From positions 1-13,837 of the forward strand of contig CAZUHK010000076.1 in assembly GCA_964620345.1 (NCBI GenBank): a DNA stretch of 13,837 nt. The letters run 5' to 3'. The translations under genes and the position numbers were made by a program. Origin of the DNA: CAZUHK01 sp964620345 (GTDB lineage Bacteria; Planctomycetota; Phycisphaerae; Phycisphaerales; Zrk34). Below are positions 1-6,486 of this stretch, piece by piece (the stretch's first letter is position 1; every line of letters starts with the position of its first letter). The notes beneath the pieces were generated by a model, which was not told where the DNA came from, searched no databases, and saw only the letters and a list, made by a program, of their open reading frames with translations.

Positions 1-969
1 GCCGGTCTTGTCGAACACGATCGCCGTGAGGTTGCGCGCGGTCTCCAGCGTGGCCACGCTCTTGACGAGGATGCCCAGCCGCGCCGCGGCCGACAGCGCC
101 GCGACCATCGCCGTGGGCACCGCGAGGATGAACGCGCACGGGCAGGCGATGATCAACAGCGCGATCGCGTTGTCGATTTCCTTGGTGAAAAAGAACACCA
201 CCGCCGCGAGCATGACGACCACCGGCGTGTACCAGTGGGCGTAGCGGTCGATCATGCGGCTGATGGGTGTGCGGGTCTGCTCGGCCTGGAGGATGAGGTC
301 TTTGACGCGGCCGAGCGTGGTGTCTTCGCCGGCCTTGGTGATCTGCACCTCCAGCAGGCCGGTGACGTTGTTCGTCCCGCCGAACACTTCGTCGTCCCGG
401 GCCTTGTCGACGGGGATCGACTCGCCGGTGATGTTGGCCTGGTTGACGGTGCTGGCGCCCGAGAGGACTTGGCCATCGCCGGGGATGTTGTCGCCGGGCC
501 GCACACGCACGACATCGCCGGGCCGCAGGTCGCGCGCGTCGACTTCGACCTCGCCCTGATCGGTCAGCTTGTTCGCGCGCGTGGGCGTGATGCGGACCAG
601 CGCCTCGATCGACTTGCGGGCGCCCAGGGCGGTGCGGTGCTCGATGAGCACGGAGATAATCATAAAAAAGGCGATGGCCCCGGCCTCGATGTACTCGCCG
701 TTGGCGAACGCGGCGGTGACGGCCAGGGCGGCCAGCTCGTTCATGTGCATGTGCCCGGTCGTCAGATCGCGGATCGCCTGCCAGACCAGCGGCACGCCCA
801 GCAGCAACGCCGCGCCGATCGCGATGAGCTGCGCATAATCGTTCTGCTCGAAAAGCAGCTTGGCCGCCACCGCGGTCACCAGCAGCATCCCGCCCAGCAG
901 CACCGCGATGATCTGAGCGTTGACCCGACTTTCAGATTCGACAATCTGCTTGGCGTGTTCGTGAACCAT
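1..969 (-). CDS. Heavy-metal translocating P-type (P1B) ATPase, N-terminal part, cut by window edge
   Basis: Membrane pump that exports or imports a soft metal cation using ATP. The 323 visible codons contain the actuator motif TGES (residues 181-184), the transmembrane metal-site motif CPC (276-278, in ACPCAFILAVP) and end exactly in the phosphorylation motif DKTG (320-323, acceptor Asp320). Hydrophobic segments lie near residues 16-39, 45-66, 76-110, 247-262 and 267-290. The ATP-binding domain lies beyond position 1. There is no N-terminal HMA metal-binding domain: the protein starts with a short His-containing tail and then the first helix. The ATG at 969 has GAGG about 11 nt upstream. The CPC motif is shared by Cu and Zn/Cd/Pb pumps, so the substrate is not settled; the visible part looks more like the Zn/Cd type. 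It lies downstream of pheS on the same strand, separated by 154 bp, so it probably has its own promoter. Confidence 0.95.
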   Translation of the reverse strand, partial: MVHEHAKQIVESESRVNAQIIAVLLGGMLLVTAVAAKLLFEQNDYAQLIAIGAALLLGVPLVWQAIRDLTTGHMHMNELAALAVTAAFANGEYIEAGAIAFFMIISVLIEHRTALGARKSIEALVRITPTRANKLTDQGEVEVDARDLRPGDVVRVRPGDNIPGDGQVLSGASTVNQANITGESIPVDKARDDEVFGGTNNVTGLLEVQITKAGEDTTLGRVKDLILQAEQTRTPISRMIDRYAHWYTPVVVMLAAVVFFFTKEIDNAIALLIIACPCAFILAVPTAMVAALSAAARLGILVKSVATLETARNLTAIVFDKTG

Positions 970-985
970 GGGTTGCGTGCGCCTC

Positions 986-1000
986 GTCCCGAATCGGGAC
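986..1000. promoter_or_regulatory. Inverted repeat upstream of the metal ATPase start
   Basis: GTCCCGA-A-TCGGGAC is a perfect 7-bp dyad around one central base, 17-31 nt before the ATPase start codon. It may be an operator or a 5'-leader hairpin. It does not resemble the AT-rich ArsR/SmtB or Zur sites known to me, so the regulator is unknown. Confidence 0.4.
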
Positions 1001-1094
1001 AGAAGATGATGACTCGTACTCTACGCCCGCGGCAGCCGGGCGGTTCGGACTGGTGCATCAGTTGACCGGCAACCGTGCGTGTCCGACCGATGAA

Positions 1095-1126
1095 CCGATC
1101 CACCACTTCACCGATCCACCACTTCA
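1095..1126. repeat. Perfect 16-bp tandem duplication at the pheS 3' end
   Basis: CCGATCCACCACTTCA occurs at 1095-1110 and again at 1111-1126 with no gap. The second copy contains the pheS stop codon (TGA read from 1126 to 1124), and the first copy places a further TGA just downstream. It looks like a slippage or tandem duplication event. The unit is not a multiple of three. Confidence 0.9.
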
Positions 1127-2113
1127 GAACTGCCGCAAAAACCTCACGTCGTTCTCGTAGAACCAGCGGATATCTTCGATGCCGAACCTCCGCATCGCGA
1201 TACGTTCGATGCCCAGGCCCCATGCGTAGCCGCTCCACTGCTCGGGGTCGTAGCCCACGGCCGCGAAGACGTTGGGATCGACCATGCCGCAGCCGCCGAT
1301 CTCAACCCAGTCGTACACGCCGCGCACCTTCATCTTGATGTCCAGCTCGGCCGAGGGCTCGGTGAACGGGAAATAGCTGGGCCGAAGCCGGACTTCCGCA
1401 TCCTCGCCGAACATCGCCCTGGCGAACTGGATCAGCGCGGTTTTCAGGTCGGCCATGGACACGCCGCGATCGACGCACAGCCCTTCGACCTGGTGGAACA
1501 TGGAGCTGTGCGTCGCGTCGTGCGTGTCGGGGCGGTAGACCCGGCCGATCGAGATGACCCGGACCGGCGGGGGGGTGTTCTCCATCACGCGGATCTGCAC
1601 GGTCGACGTCTGCGTCCGCAGCAGGTGCGTGTCGTCGATGTAAAAGTTGTCCAGCGGGTCGCGGGCCGGGTGCTCGGCCGGGATGTTCAGGTCGATGAAG
1701 TTGTGCTGCTCGTCCTCGAGCTCCGGGCCCTCGGCCACATCGAAACCCATGCGGCCCAGCACGTCGATCATCTCGTCGATCACCTGCTGAATGACGTGTA
1801 CCCGCCCGGTGCGCGGCGGCAGGCCCGGCTCGGTCACGTCGATCAGGGGCCCCGCCGCCCGCGGCTTGGTCGCGCCAAGCGCCCGCTGCTTCGCCTCGAA
1901 CCGCTGCTCCAGCTCTTGCTTGAGCGCGTTGAGCCCCTGGCCGAGCTTGGGCTTGTCTTGCTTGCTGGCGTCCTTGAGCCAGCTCATCGCCGCCTTGAGC
2001 TTGCCCTTGGCGCCCAGGTACTCGACGCGGAACCGCTCGAGCGCATCGGCATCGCCCGCGGCGTCGAGGGCCGCGGTCGCCTGTGCCTCCAGCTCTTTGA
2101 GCCGTTCCAGCAT
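1124..2113 (-). CDS. pheS: Phenylalanyl-tRNA synthetase alpha subunit
   Basis: Catalytic subunit of the cytoplasmic (alpha-beta)2 enzyme that charges tRNA-Phe with phenylalanine. The 329-aa length matches the bacterial family (E. coli about 327). An N-terminal coiled-coil tRNA-binding arm (about 1-85) is followed by the class II core. Visible signatures are the region starting RTGRVHVIQQ, the motif 2 area (LLRTQTSTVQIRVM and GRVYRPDTHDATHSSMFHQ), and motif 3 near the C-terminus (GYAWGLGIERIAMRRFGI). The ATG at 2113 lacks a Shine-Dalgarno sequence but sits about 9 nt after a good -10 element, which fits a nearly leaderless mRNA. The usual partner pheT is not directly downstream: the next gene on this strand is the metal ATPase. 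pheT must be elsewhere, which is common in planctomycetes. Confidence 0.97.
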   Translation of the reverse strand: MLERLKELEAQATAALDAAGDADALERFRVEYLGAKGKLKAAMSWLKDASKQDKPKLGQGLNALKQELEQRFEAKQRALGATKPRAAGPLIDVTEPGLPPRTGRVHVIQQVIDEMIDVLGRMGFDVAEGPELEDEQHNFIDLNIPAEHPARDPLDNFYIDDTHLLRTQTSTVQIRVMENTPPPVRVISIGRVYRPDTHDATHSSMFHQVEGLCVDRGVSMADLKTALIQFARAMFGEDAEVRLRPSYFPFTEPSAELDIKMKVRGVYDWVEIGGCGMVDPNVFAAVGYDPEQWSGYAWGLGIERIAMRRFGIEDIRWFYENDVRFLRQF

Positions 2114-2122
2114 GGGGCGAAC

Positions 2123-2151
2123 AGCATAAGCACCGCGGCGGGCAGTGCCAA
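2123..2151 (-). promoter_or_regulatory. Predicted sigma70-type promoter of pheS, nearly leaderless
   Basis: On the minus strand TTGGCA (2151-2146), a 17-nt spacer and TATGCT (2128-2123). The predicted start lies 1-3 nt before the pheS ATG at 2113, which explains the lack of a ribosome binding site. Confidence 0.5.
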
Positions 2152-2196
2152 ACGCGCCCCGCGAGCCACGGAGCGTGATTCGCTGCGACCTGGGCC

Positions 2197-2270
2197 CCTT
2201 GGCCGCTTGGCGGTTGATTCCTGTCCTTCTTCGTGCCTTTGGGCCTTGGCGTGTTTCATGTTTTCGTGGC
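2197..2270. repeat. Dispersed-repeat-like segment (CCTTGGC / CTTCGTGCC type)
   Basis: The stretch contains CTTGGCCGCTTGGCGGTT, then CTTCGTGCCTTTGGGCC and CCTTGGCGTGTTTCATG. This wording resembles a family of short intergenic repeats seen in many environmental genomes, in which CTTGGCG and CTTTGCG words recur and which are often misread as tiny proteins. Only one copy is present here, so membership rests on recall of the pattern. Confidence 0.35.
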
Positions 2271-2430
2271 TCCTGAAGCCGGCGCGGCCGATAACCCCGG
2301 CGACGGGTCCGCGGGCGGGTTATCCGCCGCGCGGCTCAATCCGGCGGCGGGCTTGGCCGATCTACGACAGGTGTGCCGGTCCAACGGTTTGGTTAGACCG
2401 TGCCGGTTGTGACGCCGTGCCAGGAGTGGT

Positions 2431-2910
2431 GTGTTGAAATCGATGGCCCACGATGAACTCAAGGCCGGCCGCGTGCCCACGGAGAACGCGCCGCGCGATT
2501 GCGGGTCGTGCAACGTCTGCTGCACGGCGATGCACGTGCGGGCGCTGAACAAGCCGCCGGGCGAGCGGTGCCAGAGCCAGGGCCCCACCGGCTGCGGCAT
2601 CTACGCCGACCGCCCCGCGGCCTGCCGCGAGTGGTTTTGCCTGTGGGTCCGCGACCCCGGGCAGGTGTTCGACACGACGCATCGGCCGGACCGGCTGGGT
2701 GTGTTCTTCACCGCCAGCCCGCCGGACGGGCAGACCGGCCGGCAACGCATGTACGCCCACGAGGTCCGCCCCGGCGCCGCGCACGAACCCAAGGCCGCGC
2801 AGGCGATCGGATTCCTCGAACGGGTCGCCCCGGTGCAGATCATCCCCTTCGCCGGCGACCGGCCCCCCGCGGTGACGCAAGTCACCCTCCGCGGCCGCGA
2901 CGTCGCGTGA
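2431..2910 (+). CDS. YkgJ-like cysteine-cluster protein (CxxCxxCC family)
   Basis: Small cytosolic protein of the YkgJ / CxxCxxCC family, thought to bind Zn or an Fe-S centre; its reaction is unknown. Eight cysteines are visible: C24, C27, C30 and C31 in CGSCNVCC, then C47, C55 (GCGIYADRPAAC), C65 and C70 (EWFC). The YADRPAACR segment is characteristic of the family. The C-terminal half is not recognised. The start is uncertain: AGGAG at 2422-2426 lies 4 nt before GTG 2431, 7 nt before TTG 2434 and 16 nt before ATG 2443, so one of the first two is likely. It is a single plus-strand gene among minus-strand genes and converges on the BamE-like gene. Confidence 0.85.
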   Translation: MLKSMAHDELKAGRVPTENAPRDCGSCNVCCTAMHVRALNKPPGERCQSQGPTGCGIYADRPAACREWFCLWVRDPGQVFDTTHRPDRLGVFFTASPPDGQTGRQRMYAHEVRPGAAHEPKAAQAIGFLERVAPVQIIPFAGDRPPAVTQVTLRGRDVA

Positions 2911-2951
2911 CCGCCATCGCGCGCCGCGACGGGTCACGCTTTGGCGGTCAC
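2907..2951. terminator. Shared hairpin across two convergent stop codons
   Basis: GTGACCGCC (2907-2915) pairs with GGCGGTCAC (2943-2951) around a 27-nt loop. The left arm contains the plus-strand stop (TGA 2908-2910) and the right arm the minus-strand stop (2948-2950). A competing stem, GCGTGACC (2905-2912) with GGTCACGC (2932-2939), uses overlapping bases. No U-tract follows on either strand, so a classical intrinsic terminator is not certain. Confidence 0.5.
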
Positions 2952-3472
2952 TGATTCGGATCATGCCGCTGGGGCGGGCGGAACCAGACGACCTTGTTGG
3001 TCTTCATGTCGATCTTCACGATCAGCTTCACACCCCCGCCCATCCGCATGATGCCGCCCTGGCCGACATCATCGGCGAACTCCAGCGTGCGGATGCCATC
3101 GTACTCATCGTGGGTCACCTGCGCGACTTCGGGCGGCTTGAACTGAGCGATGACCTGCGACTCGCTCATGCCCTGGCGGACCGTGCCATGCCTGCCGTTG
3201 ATCTCGCCGGTCCACGGCTCCTGGGGCTTGAAGTTCCTCTTGGGTTTGACCGAGACGTAGCCGCTGTTGCCGGCCTTGGCCTGGGGCTTGGGCTTGTCCT
3301 CGCCGCCGCCGATGACCAACGCCCCGGCGACCGCGGCGAGCACGACGCCGCCCATGATGAAAAACAACGTCGTCGCGCCGTTGCTCGATCCGCGCTTGGG
3401 CGCAGCCCGACCCGTCGGGTTACCCGACGAAGCCGAACCCGACTGCCGCTTCGCTGCCTTGCGTCTGTCCAT
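2948..3472 (-). CDS. Single-pass membrane protein with BamE/SmpA-like C-terminal domain
   Basis: Not recognised by name. A basic Ser/Gly-rich N-terminus (1-32) is followed by one membrane helix (about 34-54), a Lys/Pro linker, and a C-terminal domain (about 85-170). That domain has the pattern RQGMSESQVIAQFKPPE ... YDGIRTLEF ... KLIVKIDMKTNKVVWF. The G-M-x-x-x-Q-V helix followed by strands and a final K-V-V-x-F strand is typical of the BamE/SmpA/OmlA fold, which often mediates protein contact at the envelope. Unlike BamE it has no lipobox. The start is chosen at ATG 3472; in-frame ATGs at 3511 and 3514 are possible and no start has a strong ribosome site. The frame stays open up to 3814, but that part looks non-coding. 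Confidence 0.7.
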   Translation of the reverse strand: MDRRKAAKRQSGSASSGNPTGRAAPKRGSSNGATTLFFIMGGVVLAAVAGALVIGGGEDKPKPQAKAGNSGYVSVKPKRNFKPQEPWTGEINGRHGTVRQGMSESQVIAQFKPPEVAQVTHDEYDGIRTLEFADDVGQGGIMRMGGGVKLIVKIDMKTNKVVWFRPPQRHDPNQ

Positions 3473-3611
3473 TGCCGCCACCACTCCAACCGATCTCGGT
3501 GAACCGTTCATCATAGATCGACCGCCCGGGGCCGCCAATCCAATCCAGTTTCGACGAACGGCGACCGCACCGGGGGCCCGATCAGCCGAGGGGTTTGTCT
3601 GACAGCGGATT

Positions 3612-3629
3612 GCCCATGGGCCGGCCCAT
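3612..3629. promoter_or_regulatory. Overlapping palindromes, possible operator
   Basis: Three alternating GCCCAT/ATGGGC half-sites form two overlapping palindromes, about 140 nt before the start at 3472. A further CCCATGGG lies about 99 bp away at 3712-3719. Function is inferred only from symmetry. Confidence 0.3.
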
Positions 3630-3780
3630 TCGACGATCATTGGTTTTGCCGCGCGCCCCGCGCCGAGGATGCGACAACGACGCGCTGACAATGCAAACGG
3701 GGGCGATGCGGCCCATGGGTCTCTCGCCATGCACGCGGCTGATCCGGTCTCTGCGTGACGCAACCATTGGCCGAAACAGA

Positions 3781-3811
3781 ACAAGGCCCCGGCGCCGGGC
3801 CGAGGCCTTGT
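3781..3811 (-). terminator. Hairpin after the PEP-CTERM gene
   Basis: ACAAGGCC (3781-3788) and GGCCTTGT (3804-3811) form a perfect 8-bp stem, and the GC-rich loop can fold further. Read on the minus strand it begins 18 nt after the stop at 3830 and is followed by TCTGTTTCGG, a weak T-rich tail. Confidence 0.65.
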
Positions 3812-3829
3812 CATCGTTGCCGAACATCT

Positions 3830-4603
3830 TCACCGGCGACGGCGAATCGCCATCACCCCCATGCCAAGCAACAGGATCGATGCCGGCTCGGGAACCGGGA
3901 CCACGCCCAACTCGCTTTCCAGGAAGAGCGCGGCGTGATGGCGTCTCTCCATCATCCCCGCCCCGTCGGGCGCGAGGATGGCGAAGATCCGATCGCTGGC
4001 CTCGATCCCATCAGCTTCGCTGGACAGGCGGAACTCCATCACGAACAGCGTGCCGTCCGGCGAGACCGCGGGTGTACCCGAGGGGTCGAGATAGTCGAAC
4101 GTCAGGTCGAAATGCTCGCCGACGCCCAGGTCAATTGATCCCAGGTCGTTCGTCGAAGCGCTCTGCGCCACGCCGGCGTTGAAATTGACGCGCACCCCTT
4201 CCTGATCATTGAACGACGTCTTGGTGAAGCTCTCGTAAGGCCCGATCTCTGGCGCGGCCCATTTGAACCCGCCGAGCACTTGCAGCGCCATGCCGTGCGC
4301 GCTGAGCGTGGGGTCGGTGATGTCAAGGCCTGGGTTGTTCGCGCGGCTGAACAATGGATTGGCGACATCCGGAAGGTCTGCGAAATGTTCGTGGATCGCG
4401 TTGTAATAGGGGCGGATCACGCCCCCGCCATCGTCGGTGGGTGTCCCGCCGGTCTCGGAGACAATCTGACCCTGTGCGAAGATTTGGTTCTCCAGAGTGA
4501 CCACGCTGAACCGCCTGCCGCCGTGGGCGAAAGCCGAGCTTGCGAGAATCGCGATTGTGATCGTGGTGATGGCCGCTGTCCGTTTTGGCGAAGAAAATTT
4601 CAT
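3830..4603 (-). CDS. PEP-CTERM sorting domain protein, secreted
   Basis: Exported surface protein of unknown function. A signal peptide covers about residues 1-26 (basic start, hydrophobic ITTITIAILASSAFA, then AHGG). The C-terminus (237-257) is a textbook PEP-CTERM signal: VPEPASILLLGMG followed by a short hydrophobic run and RRRR. Such signals direct processing by an exosortase and anchoring or release at the outer envelope, usually in organisms that make exopolysaccharide. The body contains no enzyme motif I recognise; it is mostly beta-like, with several His residues (AHGG, AIHEHF, RRHHAALF) that could bind metal. The ATG at 4603 has GGAG 5 nt upstream. It starts 35 nt after the pseudopilin gene on the same strand, so both are probably co-transcribed, and a hairpin follows the stop. 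Confidence 0.85.
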   Translation of the reverse strand: MKFSSPKRTAAITTITIAILASSAFAHGGRRFSVVTLENQIFAQGQIVSETGGTPTDDGGGVIRPYYNAIHEHFADLPDVANPLFSRANNPGLDITDPTLSAHGMALQVLGGFKWAAPEIGPYESFTKTSFNDQEGVRVNFNAGVAQSASTNDLGSIDLGVGEHFDLTFDYLDPSGTPAVSPDGTLFVMEFRLSSEADGIEASDRIFAILAPDGAGMMERRHHAALFLESELGVVPVPEPASILLLGMGVMAIRRRR

Positions 4604-4638
4604 GAGCTCTCCTATCTGGTGTGGGGTAAGCCGCGGCG

Positions 4639-5331
4639 CTATCTGGCAACCGCGGGGTCAAAACTGTTCTGGTTCATGTCAACAAACACATTGCGAAAGG
4701 ACCGTTGTTCGGCGTGGCCGTCGAGGAAGCCGTAGCCCACCTGTGCTTCCCACGTGCCGGGCGCCCCGTGGTAAGCGTTGATCTGAATCTCGCCCGACGC
4801 CGCCGCCGGGATCAGGATTGGGGGGTCGATCATCCAACTGTTGGGGTGTATGTGATCGCTCACCGCCCCCGCGCCCTTGAACGCGGCGAAAGCCAGGTGC
4901 ACGGTCGCCGCGGGCGCGGGGACTTGCTCCAGCTTCGCCGTCGCCCCCGAAAGCTCGTGTGCCACCCCATCGGGCGACAGGTACAAGTTGATGCTGTAGC
5001 TGGTTTCGCGGAACCGACCGTTCACCGGCGTGCCCTCGGGAAAGTGAGGGCTGGTGTCCACCGGCGAACGCATCAGCAGGTCCGGATTCATCGCTCGCAT
5101 CGCTTGGGTCCACGAGCCCCCATGGCTGGTGCCAACCATCCAGCCGTTGTGCTCGCCCATATATGCCCAGTGCGCCAGTTCCATCTGCCGCATGTTCGAC
5201 AGGCAGACCGTGCGACGCGCCGCTTGCCGGGCATCACCCAGCGATGGGAGCATCAGACCCAGCAACAAGGCGATGATCGAAACGACGACCAGAAGTTCCA
5301 TCAAGGTAAAAGCGCGTAACGCGGTGTTCAT
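4639..5331 (-). CDS. Type IV prepilin-like (type II secretion pseudopilin-type) protein
   Basis: Exported membrane-anchored protein with a class III prepilin signal. The leader ends at Ala7, and mature residues FTLMELLVVVSIIALLLG begin at Phe8, with the invariant Glu at mature +5 (Glu12), followed by a hydrophobic helix to about residue 30. The processing enzyme would be a PilD-like peptidase. The soluble domain (about 45-230) ends with YGFLDGHAEQRSF, like the F-x-DGH close of planctomycete pseudopilin-like proteins. At 230 aa it is within the range of that large family, which is heavily expanded in planctomycetes; the role of each paralog is mostly unknown. AGAGG 7-8 nt before ATG 5331 supports the start. 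It lies 35 nt upstream of the PEP-CTERM gene, which suggests that they act together at the envelope. Confidence 0.9.
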   Translation of the reverse strand: MNTALRAFTLMELLVVVSIIALLLGLMLPSLGDARQAARRTVCLSNMRQMELAHWAYMGEHNGWMVGTSHGGSWTQAMRAMNPDLLMRSPVDTSPHFPEGTPVNGRFRETSYSINLYLSPDGVAHELSGATAKLEQVPAPAATVHLAFAAFKGAGAVSDHIHPNSWMIDPPILIPAAASGEIQINAYHGAPGTWEAQVGYGFLDGHAEQRSFRNVFVDMNQNSFDPAVAR

Positions 5332-5453
5332 TGGAAAACCTCTCGGGGCGATTGGCGTATCGGGGGGTGGGCAAACAGCACCGCCGCCACAGGCGCAAGC
5401 GGCGCGCGGCGACAGCCATCAGCGGGGGGATCAAAGACAGTGGGCGAAGTGCT

Positions 5454-5870
5454 TCAGCCCAGCGCTGGCGGGGCCCGGCCGGGCGCGGCGCGATCGAAGT
5501 CGTGCGTAATCGTTGCATCGCTCAGTCGATCGGCCGCGGCGAACAGCCCGACGAGCACCGGCACGGCGCGCAGCAGCGTCGGCGGCACGTCGAGCGTCGC
5601 GATGATCTTGCAGATCGCGCAGTGGCCGGCGGGTTTGGGCGGGCCGCCGGGCGCGTCGGTGTTGGCGCAGCACGAACGCAACGATGAGACGACGGGTGCG
5701 TCGCACGAAAGCGATGCCGCGGCCGGCCGGGCACCGTTGAGCGACAGTTGGACGACGCCGCGCGTGTGCCCCGGGCCGATGCCCAGCAGAAAGCTGAGCA
5801 TCCAAGCGATCACCAGCACGCGGATGGCGCGTGAGGCGAACGATTCGCGTTGAAACCAGCGGAGGATCAA
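5454..5870 (-). CDS. Hypothetical membrane protein with CC and HCAIC cysteines
   Basis: Not recognised with confidence. A 138-aa protein with an N-terminal hydrophobic segment (about 16-35, an uncleaved anchor or signal peptide), a middle part with Cys residues (SCDAP, RSCCAN, GHCAICK) and a second hydrophobic stretch (about 95-112). The HCAICK motif recalls small DUF2946-type proteins, which carry an HCxxC-like motif and lie near metal or envelope genes; this is only a resemblance. The start is doubtful: TTG at 5870 has no ribosome site, and the Met at 5801 is another option. The frame has consistent G/C at third positions. It lies upstream of the pseudopilin gene on the same strand with a 122-bp gap that shows no promoter I can trust. 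Confidence 0.6.
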   Translation of the reverse strand: MILRWFQRESFASRAIRVLVIAWMLSFLLGIGPGHTRGVVQLSLNGARPAAASLSCDAPVVSSLRSCCANTDAPGGPPKPAGHCAICKIIATLDVPPTLLRAVPVLVGLFAAADRLSDATITHDFDRAAPGRAPPALG

Positions 5871-5975
5871 ACCGGGCGGGTCCGTGATCGGCAGGCGGCG
5901 TGTCGCGACCCGACGCCGCGACGGCCCAACTCTAGCCCGGGCCGATCCACCCGGTCAATACGGTGCGAAAGCGGC

Positions 5976-6245
5976 TCAGCGAATGGCCAGGGTAACCGTC
6001 CACCACAGCACCCACGCCACGCCGGCGAAGAGGGTCAGCTCAACGATGGCCCGGCCGGCGATAGGGGCGTACCTGTGGGCCCAGCCCTCGCCCTCGGCCG
6101 GGGTGAGCCGCGCCTGATCCTCGGCGCTGTCGGGTTGAGTCGGGTCGGCCAGCCGCAGTTGGTGGCCGCGGGGGGGCATGGGTGTATGCCCGGTCCCGCG
6201 GGCGGGGAACTGCGTGGTGGTGGGCGAGTGGGTGATGGGCAACAT
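5976..6245 (-). CDS. Small tail-anchored-type membrane protein, hypothetical
   Basis: An 89-aa protein not recognised by family. The N-terminal two thirds is polar, rich in Pro, His, Gln and Arg (MLPITHSPTTTQF...), and probably disordered. A single membrane helix sits at the C-terminus (about 67-87, VELTLFAGVAWVLWW), so the polar part is probably cytosolic. The start is well supported: AAAGGAGT lies 6 nt before ATG 6245, the best ribosome site in the window. A good promoter lies at 6334-6362 with an inverted repeat in its spacer, so expression is probably regulated. It stops 105 bp before the next gene on the strand. Confidence 0.75.
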   Translation of the reverse strand: MLPITHSPTTTQFPARGTGHTPMPPRGHQLRLADPTQPDSAEDQARLTPAEGEGWAHRYAPIAGRAIVELTLFAGVAWVLWWTVTLAIR

Positions 6246-6333
6246 GGCGTCACTCCTTTCAGCTCAGCCGGCCCCGCCGATCGGCCCCCCCACAAGCGCT
6301 ATCGGACACGCTCGGGCCGGCTTCTTAACGATT

Positions 6334-6362
6334 ATTTAACACTTTTGGTACGCCAAATGCAA
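6334..6362 (-). promoter_or_regulatory. Predicted promoter with dyad in the spacer, for the 89-aa membrane protein
   Basis: On the minus strand TTGCAT (6362-6357), a 17-nt spacer and TTAAAT (6339-6334), in an AT-rich pocket. The dyad TTTGG-N4-CCAAA (6344-6357) fills the spacer, a classic position for a repressor or MerR-type activator. The leader would be about 80 nt. Confidence 0.5.
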
Positions 6363-6441
6363 GCGGCAGTTCGACCGTGGCGGCGAAAATCCGCTTCGGT
6401 GGGCTGTAAAACCCGGATGACGATGCTGAATTGTTAATCCA

Positions 6442-6458
6442 AAGCCAGAAGTTGGCTT
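6442..6458 (-). terminator. Short hairpin after the aldo/keto reductase operon
   Basis: AAGCCA (6442-6447) and TGGCTT (6453-6458) form a 6-bp stem with a 5-nt loop. It lies 28 nt after the stop at 6487, read on the minus strand, and is followed by TGGATTAACAATT. The stem is weak and the tail is not a pure T run. Confidence 0.4.
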
Positions 6459-6486
6459 AATAGACATATGTATGCAATATTTTACG

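Larger units (their letters stand above)
2114..2430. other. Divergent intergenic region between pheS and the cysteine-cluster gene
   Basis: This 317-bp stretch holds no convincing gene. It contains the pheS promoter at its left end, a dispersed-repeat-like segment (2197-2270), and an imperfect inverted repeat GGTCCAAC...GTTAGACC near 2389-2409, upstream of the plus-strand gene. Peptides read from this interval are low-complexity and rich in Arg, Pro and Ala. Confidence 0.6.
3473..3829. other. Intergenic region with CCCATGGG palindromes
   Basis: No convincing gene. It holds the upstream region of the BamE-like gene and the terminator of the PEP-CTERM gene (3781-3811). A cluster of ATGGGC half-sites is visible: GCCCATGGGC at 3612-3621 overlaps the perfect 14-bp palindrome ATGGGCC-GGCCCAT at 3616-3629, and CCCATGGG recurs at 3712-3719. 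No clear promoter was found. Confidence 0.5.

Noticed and set aside
235..1065. Long plus-strand frame opposite the metal ATPase
   Set aside because: Its peptide is a Gly/Asp/Val/Arg-rich shadow; the opposite strand has TGES, CPC and DKTG motifs.
1984..2259. 91-aa minus-strand frame starting MKHAKAQRHEEG upstream of pheS
   Set aside because: This text is typical of translated dispersed intergenic repeats, and the frame overlaps the 5' end of pheS.
1493..2437. Long plus-strand frame opposite pheS
   Set aside because: pheS on the minus strand is complete and conserved; this frame has no family pattern and comes from G/C-rich third positions.
3473..3814. Upstream extension of the BamE-like gene to 3814
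   Set aside because: The frame is open but reads as Arg/Ala/Pro-rich text without ribosome site; the family-like part needs only the start near 3472.
6363..6441. Possible riboswitch or structured RNA in the AT-rich gap before the reductase end
   Set aside because: No known riboswitch core could be recognised, and no covariation data are available.
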